Of a DNA stretch of 64,000 bases, positions 59,536 to 64,000 are shown one piece after another (the stretch's first letter is position 1; each line of letters opens with the position of its first letter). The notes beneath the pieces were generated by a model. That model ran no database searches. It saw only the letters and a program-made list of their open reading frames with translations, and was not told where the DNA came from. The DNA comes from Rhizobium mongolense USDA 1844 (GTDB lineage Bacteria; Pseudomonadota; Alphaproteobacteria; Rhizobiales; Rhizobiaceae). The DNA is taken from contig NZ_ATTQ01000002.1 in the NCBI RefSeq assembly GCF_000419765.1, positions 372,001-436,000 on the forward strand, given 5' to 3'. The position numbers and the translations under genes were made by a program.

Positions 59536-60441
59536 ATGGCAAGGCAGAATACGGTCTTCAAGGAAGCCTATAACAGGTATGCTGCTGCTCTACGCCCGGA
59601 TGCCGCCTTGCCTTCCGAACCGGAAATCGCCGCGCAGCTCGGCATCAGCCGCAGCACGGCCCGCGCGATCTTGACCCGCCTGAACGACGAAGGCATCATC
59701 CGGTGGAACAAGCGCCAGAAGATCGTGCTGCGCGTTCCCACCGAGAAAGACCTCTTTCCGTCCGAAGAGACGGATTCGCTGCACGACATCATCGAGCGCA
59801 GCTTCATGCAGCGCATTTTGTCGGATGATGCCGCGCCCGGCATGCAGATCAACGAGCTGGAGCTGGCTCGTGAGATCGGCACCGGTACGACCAGCGTCCG
59901 CGAATTTCTCATCCGTTTCTCGCGCTTCGGCCTCATCGAAAAGCGGCCGAACAGCCACTGGATCCTGAAAGGCTTCACCCGCGAATTCGCATTGGAACTG
60001 GCGGATGTCCGCGAAATGTTCGAGCTCCATTCGGCCACGGAATTCGGCAAGCTACCGCCCGAAAGCGAAGCCTGGGCGGCGCTGGCCGATATCAAGGCCG
60101 AGCATCATGCGATGCTCAACGATTTCGATGCGCGCTACAAGGAATTCTCAGCCCTTGACGAGCGCTTCCATCTGTTGATCCACGGCGCCGCGAAAAACCG
60201 GTTCATCGCGGACTTCTACGATGCGATCGCGATCATCTTCCACTATCACTACCAGTGGAACAAGGCGTTCGCGCGCCAGCGCAACGGACGCGCCATTCAC
60301 GAACATCTCGATTATATCGCGGCGCTGGAATCACGCGATCAGGCGGCAATCGACTTCTCGTGCCGCCTGCATCTGCGTTCTGCGCGCCAGACCCTTCTTC
60401 AGTCGCTGCCGCAGAATCCTGCCGAGCCGCCTCCAGCTTAG
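59536..60441 (+). CDS. GntR/FadR-type regulator with two winged-helix domains
   Basis: A 301-residue regulator, about 65 residues longer than typical FadR-subfamily proteins. A first GntR-like winged helix occupies residues 5-67 (LPSEPEIAAQLGISRSTARA, ILTRLNDEGIIRWNKRQKIV). A second, standard for the FadR group, lies at 82-147 (AAPGMQINELELAREIGTGT, TSVREFLIRFSRFGLIEKRP). The FCD effector domain follows (about 153-295, with LADVREMFELHSA, ERFHLLIHGAAKNRF and IHEHLDYIAAL, metal-ligand positions). It sits between the divergent catabolic operons and presumably responds to a pathway sugar acid. Confidence 0.88.
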   Translation: MARQNTVFKEAYNRYAAALRPDAALPSEPEIAAQLGISRSTARAILTRLNDEGIIRWNKRQKIVLRVPTEKDLFPSEETDSLHDIIERSFMQRILSDDAAPGMQINELELAREIGTGTTSVREFLIRFSRFGLIEKRPNSHWILKGFTREFALELADVREMFELHSATEFGKLPPESEAWAALADIKAEHHAMLNDFDARYKEFSALDERFHLLIHGAAKNRFIADFYDAIAIIFHYHYQWNKAFARQRNGRAIHEHLDYIAALESRDQAAIDFSCRLHLRSARQTLLQSLPQNPAEPPPA

Positions 60442-60464
60442 GCCGCCGCAGTGGGCATGTGGAT

Positions 60465-61223
60465 CTAATGGGCGGTATAGGCCCCGTCCACGAGATGGTA
60501 GCTTCCAGTGATGAAGCTTGCTTGTTCGGACAGAAGGAAGCACACGAGGGCTGCGACTTCCTCCGGCCTGCCGCGCCTGCCCATCGGCTGAAGCGCTTCC
60601 ATACGCCGGCTTCCCGCTATCGCCAGATGCTCGGTCAAAAGCGGCGTTTCGATCCAGCCGGGGCCGACGGCATTGATGCGGATGCCCAGCCTCGCATATT
60701 CGATTGCGGCAACCTTGGTCAGGCCGACAACCCCGTGCTTGGCGGCCGTATAGGCTGCTGTAAATGGCAATCCAACCGAACCGAGGGCGGAAGACATGTT
60801 GACGATGGCCCCGCCGCCGCCTTGCAGCATGGCGGCAATTTCATGCTTCATGCAGTAGAAGACGCCGTTCAGGTTGACGTTCATCAGGTTGTGCCAATTG
60901 TCGAGCGGGTAGTCTGCCGTCGCCTTTCGGGGGCCGTCTATGCCTGCATTGTTAACCGCCAGATGCAGACCGCCGCATGTCTCGACAGTGTAGCCGATCA
61001 GCTTTTCCACAGCCCCGGCATCCGTGACATCGACCGCAAAGTCCCGCGCCCGCCCACCCTTTGAACGGATCTCCGCTGCAAGGTTGCGTGCGGCATCAGC
61101 ATCGAGATCGGCAATGACAACCTCTGATCCCTCATCAGCGAGCTGCCGGCAAATGGCTGCACCTATACCGGACCCTCCGCCGGTTACGAGCGCGACTTTC
61201 CCCGTGAAGTCAGGCTTCGTCAT
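60465..61223 (-). CDS. SDR-family oxidoreductase
   Basis: A 252-residue classical SDR. The start at 61223 (MTKPDFTGKVALVTGGGSGI) follows GAGGAGGGA. The cofactor motif TGGGSGIGAAICRQ, the NNAG motif in AVNNAGIDGPR, the catalytic Ser in IVNMSSALGSVG, and YTAAKHG (YxxxK) are all intact, and it ends ITGSYHLVDGAYTAH. In nonphosphorylative L-fucose pathways an SDR oxidises 2-keto-3-deoxy-L-fuconate, which would fit here, but the assignment rests on context. It is convergent with the GntR gene. Confidence 0.9.
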   Translation of the reverse strand: MTKPDFTGKVALVTGGGSGIGAAICRQLADEGSEVVIADLDADAARNLAAEIRSKGGRARDFAVDVTDAGAVEKLIGYTVETCGGLHLAVNNAGIDGPRKATADYPLDNWHNLMNVNLNGVFYCMKHEIAAMLQGGGGAIVNMSSALGSVGLPFTAAYTAAKHGVVGLTKVAAIEYARLGIRINAVGPGWIETPLLTEHLAIAGSRRMEALQPMGRRGRPEEVAALVCFLLSEQASFITGSYHLVDGAYTAH

Positions 61224-61496
61224 CAAGTCCCTCCTCGTTATCCCTGCCACTAGTCGAGCAGAGGCACGCCACTGATGCAAGACCTTTCATAACCGCAAGC
61301 AAGGCGGCCGCTGGTTCTGCGAGCCCTTCACCCATCATGCTCCCGCCTGGCAGCGCCCCGGCCCTTGAAGGACGGCAGCGCAGGTTCCAGGTGAACGAAA
61401 GCGTTGGCACCTTTCAGCTTTGACGCGAGGCTTGGCCAGTTGGCGCCGGGATGTTAAGACGAAGAATAGGGTCGATCGATTGCTTAGCAGGTAGAG

Positions 61497-62084
61497 ATGG
61501 AAAAAAAACACGTTGCGCGCCGGGGGCTCCTGCTGGGCAGTCTGGCGTTGATGGTATCTGGATGTGCTTCAACGACAGGATGGCAGGTGGGGTCGATGTT
61601 TTCGTCGACGCCGCGAATCAGCTCGCGCTACCGGCGGCGGCGCGTGCCATATGACGGAAGCGAGCCGGCTGGAACGATCGTGGTCAACACCTACGAGCGT
61701 TACCTTTATCTGGTCGAAGGCGGCGGCGAGGCCCTGCGCTATGGCGTTGCAGTCGGCGAGGAGGGACTGACGCTCAAGGGAAGGGCGACCATCGGCCGGA
61801 AGGCGGAATGGCCCTCGTGGATGCCTACAGCGAGCATGATACGGCGCAAGCCGCACTTGGCGCAGTATGCGGGCGGTGTTTCGGGCGGACCCCACAATCC
61901 GCTTGGCGCCGCTGCCCTTTATCTCTACAGGGGCGGACAGGACACCCTGTTCCGGCTGCATGGAACGAACGAGCCCTGGTTGATAGGGCAGGCGGTTTCC
62001 AATGGATGCATTCGCTTGACCAATGAGGACATCGTCGACCTCTACAGCAGGGCTCCGGTGGGAACGCCAGTATTGGTCATATGA
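61497..62084 (+). CDS. L,D-transpeptidase (YkuD) lipoprotein
   Basis: A 195-residue peptidoglycan cross-linking or anchoring enzyme. The N-terminus MEKKHVARRGLLLGSLALMV followed by SGC is a lipoprotein signal (Cys23). The YkuD domain covers about residues 58-195, with TIVVNTYERYLYLVEGGGEA, the catalytic His155 in FRLHGTNEP and Cys171 in AVSNGCIRLTNEDI. It attaches or cross-links stem peptides in the periplasm. Rhizobia encode many such paralogues, so the specific role is unclear. Its promoter lies in the 273-base gap 61224-61496, which shows no gene. Confidence 0.93.
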   Translation: MEKKHVARRGLLLGSLALMVSGCASTTGWQVGSMFSSTPRISSRYRRRRVPYDGSEPAGTIVVNTYERYLYLVEGGGEALRYGVAVGEEGLTLKGRATIGRKAEWPSWMPTASMIRRKPHLAQYAGGVSGGPHNPLGAAALYLYRGGQDTLFRLHGTNEPWLIGQAVSNGCIRLTNEDIVDLYSRAPVGTPVLVI

Positions 62085-62253
62085 TGCTTACATTTTGCAA
62101 CGATAACGCCACGGTCTGTTAGGCATTATGAGGCGCCGGGGGCCGCGCAGAGGCAAGGTGTGTCCTTTCTGCACTTGGCTTAGGCGTATTTTGCGGCTAT
62201 TAGTAGAAGCGTTGCCTTCGATAACCTATTCCGTGCTAAGGAGAGGACTACTG

Positions 62254-62391
62254 ATGAGCAGAATTCTGATCATGTGCCTAGTTGCGTTGTTTTCCGTTGC
62301 AAGCCTGAGCGCTTGCGGGTCGATCGGTAAGGGCAAGGGGAAGGCCCCGCCGCCCGTAGCGGAAACGGCTCCGGCACCAGTATATAAGTAG
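62254..62391 (+). CDS. Very small lipoprotein (45 residues)
   Basis: Starts at 62254 with AAGGAGAGG upstream. The signal MSRILIMCLVALFSVASLSA is followed by the lipid-accepting Cys in LSAC. The mature peptide is only 23 residues, GSIGKGKGKAPPPVAETAPA plus PVYK, basic then Pro-rich. It resembles the small entericidin- or LptM-like lipoproteins in size but has no assignable family. The gene is too short for homology-free functional inference. Confidence 0.75.
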   Translation: MSRILIMCLVALFSVASLSACGSIGKGKGKAPPPVAETAPAPVYK

Positions 62392-62545
62392 CAACTAACT
62401 GTTGCTGAATGGGAGGGGGCATTCGTGGCCCTTCCCAACGTCGTGCAGTCCGGGCTGGACCTGCCTTTCAGCTTGCAGCGCAAAGATTGGCGTCAAGCGG
62501 GGCATGTGTCGATGCTCGCTCGATACCGGGAGATGAAGTGTAGCG

Positions 62546-63127
62546 ATGACGCTTGCAAAGGGCCGTCTATCACTTGTAATTCTATTCGCTCTCGCGCTCA
62601 CCTCATGCCAGACAGAAGACAAGCCACCGCAGCCGCGATTCGTTTCGGATGCGCGGGGGGGGTCTGTTGGCGAATCATCGCAAAAAAGAGATGGCCAGTA
62701 CTTTATTGAATTCCGCTCGCGCTATGCGCTGACCTACGGCCACACCTACGTGATATTCGGGCGGTTGAATAACGCTGGCGGGATGGTCAATCCGGAGGTC
62801 GCGGGGCTTGCTCCAGCGAGCAACGATGCCGCCCCTTACGTTCTCGGCCACTTCCTGCCCGTGCCGGCCGAAACCGGGGCCAGTGACGGCGACCTTGAGG
62901 AGACCTACAGGTCGGCAAGCTGGCGCGTTCTTCTCACTCCATCGGAATACGATGAGACCGTTGCCTTCATACGCAAGCTGAAGGCCAAATCCAAGTTTTG
63001 GCAGGCTTCGGTTTATAACTGTAACGCTTTCGTAGCAGAAATCGCTCGCTCGATGGGCTATAAGGCGCCCAGCATCTGGCTCCGTCCGCAACAATTCGTG
63101 ACGCAGCTTCGCGAAATGAACACCTAA
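62546..63127 (+). CDS. Lipoprotein with permuted NlpC/P60 (LRAT-like) Cys/His signature
   Basis: A 193-residue lipoprotein: MTLAKGRLSLVILFALALTS precedes the acylated Cys21. In the mature part a histidine motif comes first (RYALTYGHTYVIFGRLN, His66; a second His102 in VLGHFLPVP) and the cysteine last (SVYNCNAFVAEIARSMG, Cys159). A His-then-NCxxF order is the mark of circularly permuted papain-like folds such as the LRAT and YaeF-type NlpC/P60 proteins. It may be a periplasmic peptidase, amidase or acyltransferase. This is inferred from motifs only; the family is otherwise undescribed to me. Confidence 0.7.
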   Translation: MTLAKGRLSLVILFALALTSCQTEDKPPQPRFVSDARGGSVGESSQKRDGQYFIEFRSRYALTYGHTYVIFGRLNNAGGMVNPEVAGLAPASNDAAPYVLGHFLPVPAETGASDGDLEETYRSASWRVLLTPSEYDETVAFIRKLKAKSKFWQASVYNCNAFVAEIARSMGYKAPSIWLRPQQFVTQLREMNT

Positions 63128-63203
63128 ATGCGAGCGGGCAAGCTGCTATACCGCTTCTCCATCCAGTCGGTTGCAGGACGCAGCAGGGCTCTGGAGACTT
63201 AAA

Positions 63204-63791
63204 TTGAGCATAGCTGTTGTCGGCAAGATCCTGTGGGTGCTCGGCGTCGTTGCCTGGTATATCATCCGATATCCCTTCGAGCGCCGCGCCAAGCGCGTGC
63301 GTGTCGTCAGTCACCGCCGTTCTCATATCGAGAAGATCGGGCTTGCGTCGGCGGTGCTCGGTCTTGCGATCGTGCCGGGGTTCTATGTCGCCACCGGCAT
63401 GCCGCAAGCAGCCGATTATCCGGCCCGCGCCTGGGCGGTGGCCGTCGGGGTGGTGCTCTTTGCCGCCGCCATGTGGGTGTTTCGCAGAACCCACAAGGAA
63501 CTCGGCCGCAACTGGTCCATCACGTTGGAGATTCGCGATCAGCATCAGCTGATTTGCAGCGGCCCCTACGCTTTCGTCCGCCATCCCATGTACACGTCTT
63601 TCCTGCTGATGGGCCTCGGCCAGGCCTTTCTCCTGTCGAACTGGATCGTGGGGCTTGCTGGTCTGATCGGCTTCGCAATCCTCTTTTTTCTACGGGTGGA
63701 CAAGGAAGAGCGTATGATGCTGGAGATTTTCGGCGCGCAATATCGCGCCTATATGGACAGGACCAAGCGAATTATTCCCTATCTTTATTAG
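63204..63791 (+). CDS. Isoprenylcysteine carboxyl methyltransferase (ICMT)-family membrane protein
   Basis: A 195-residue membrane protein starting at the TTG at 63204 (CTGGAG seven bases upstream). Four to five helices are present (AVVGKILWVLGVVAWYII, IGLASAVLGLAIVPGFYVAT, WAVAVGVVLFAAAMWVF, FLLMGLGQAFLLSNWIVGLA). The ICMT/PEMT signature follows: HQLICSGPYAFVRHPMYTSF, then DKEERMMLEIFGAQYRAYMD. Bacterial members are SAM-dependent methyltransferases of lipids or small thiols, usually with unknown substrates. The next gene starts 10 bases downstream in the same direction. Confidence 0.88.
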   Translation: MSIAVVGKILWVLGVVAWYIIRYPFERRAKRVRVVSHRRSHIEKIGLASAVLGLAIVPGFYVATGMPQAADYPARAWAVAVGVVLFAAAMWVFRRTHKELGRNWSITLEIRDQHQLICSGPYAFVRHPMYTSFLLMGLGQAFLLSNWIVGLAGLIGFAILFFLRVDKEERMMLEIFGAQYRAYMDRTKRIIPYLY

Positions 63792-63801
63792 AGGAGGCAT
63801 G

Positions 63802-64000
63802 ATGCGAGGCCGAACCATCAAGCTTTCGGCGGCACGGCGCCTTGTCGGGGATCTGATGCGGTTCTCCATCGGAGTGCCGCGGGTCACCGTGCAGCGGCAG
63901 ATGAACCTCGGCCCGCTCCAGACGGCCAGATTGGCCCAGCCAAGCAGGCCGTCCTGGACCGTACTCTTCTTGAAGGGATACGCGCTTCTCTCCCGGGAGA
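63802..64000 (+). CDS. 2-oxoacid dehydrogenase E2-like acyltransferase (3' truncated by window end)
   Basis: An open frame runs from ATG 63802 (GAGGAGG upstream; ATG 63799 also possible) to the last base without a stop. The 66 codons read MRGRTIKLSAARRLVGDLMR, FSIGVPRVTVQRQMNLGPLQ and PSWTVLFLKGYALLSRE. This resembles the start of the catalytic domain of 2-oxoacid dehydrogenase E2 acyltransferases, without a lipoyl domain; in rhizobia such stand-alone acyltransferases are known only by similarity. The call is limited by the missing C-terminal HxxxDG site. Confidence 0.6.
   Translation, partial: MRGRTIKLSAARRLVGDLMRFSIGVPRVTVQRQMNLGPLQTARLAQPSRPSWTVLFLKGYALLSRE

Noticed and set aside
61210..61410. 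66-codon minus-strand frame upstream of the SDR gene
   Set aside because: No ribosome binding site, no recognisable motif and it overlaps the SDR start; treated as non-coding.

Overview
The window looks like a chromosomal segment of a Rhizobium-type alphaproteobacterium (Rhizobium etli / R. leguminosarum / R. tropici group). The evidence is a GC-rich sequence, the rpmH-rnpA-yidC-engB-argB housekeeping run, a frcBCAK-type fructose/mannose/ribose transporter, the pyrC, pyrE, frk and pgi genes, and an alpha-r14 (mmgR/suhB-type) small RNA with its repeated CUCCUCCC loops. All names come from motif and family recognition; no database search was run.

Layout. 1-6.7 kb: end of a PEP-mutase/isocitrate-lyase family gene, argB, a sigma / RskA-type anti-sigma / fasciclin trio, engB, yidC, rnpA, and rpmH, which is only 44 codons. 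7.1-10.8 kb: a chemoreceptor and an orphan membrane histidine kinase. 10.9-13.9 kb: tRNA-Arg(ACG), then a small accessory patch with a TetR regulator, a large palindromic operator, an exported RidA-like protein, a decayed TnpB end and a YbaK-domain protein. 14-17.7 kb: small lipoprotein, PmtA-like methyltransferase, TetR, the alpha-r14 sRNA and a DUF900 lipoprotein hydrolase. 17.8-20.8 kb: a three-gene hydroxyproline-type operon (FAD dehydrogenase, unusual SDR, proline-racemase-family enzyme). 20.8-26.4 kb: FucU-like mutarotase and ROK regulator divergent from frcBCAK. 26.5-34.3 kb: pyrC, a glyoxalase-fold protein, an NmrA/DUF1772 pair with divergent TetR, MgtC/DUF4010, pyrE, frk and a hydrolase. 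34.4-38 kb: accessory patch with a hicAB toxin-antitoxin pair, a sorbosone-dehydrogenase-like protein, a nucleotidyltransferase-HEPN gene broken by two single-base frameshifts, and two copies of a 22-base repeat. 38-45 kb: pgi, fadD, a PRC-barrel protein, a GH2 beta-mannosidase and gloA. 45-49 kb: an osmF-yehYXW type ABC system. 49.3-51.3 kb: a LysR-type regulator with two tandem winged-helix domains, and cutC. 51.3-61.2 kb: a sugar catabolic cluster, probably for L-fucose or a related 6-deoxy sugar, with zinc dehydrogenase, ABC permease, ATPase and binding protein, FucU, aldo/keto reductase, UxaA-type dehydratase, a GntR regulator with tandem winged helices, and an SDR. 61.5-64 kb: envelope genes (L,D-transpeptidase, two lipoproteins, ICMT-type methyltransferase) and the start of an acyltransferase-like gene cut by the window end.

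The best candidates for follow-up are the two tandem-winged-helix regulators, the shared AT-rich element in the putative fucose cluster, the Cys/His lipoprotein resembling permuted NlpC/P60 (LRAT-like) proteins, the SDR lacking its catalytic lysine, the perfect TetR/RidA operator, and the broken MNT-HEPN gene next to hicAB. No CRISPR array, intact transposon, prophage or replication origin was seen.
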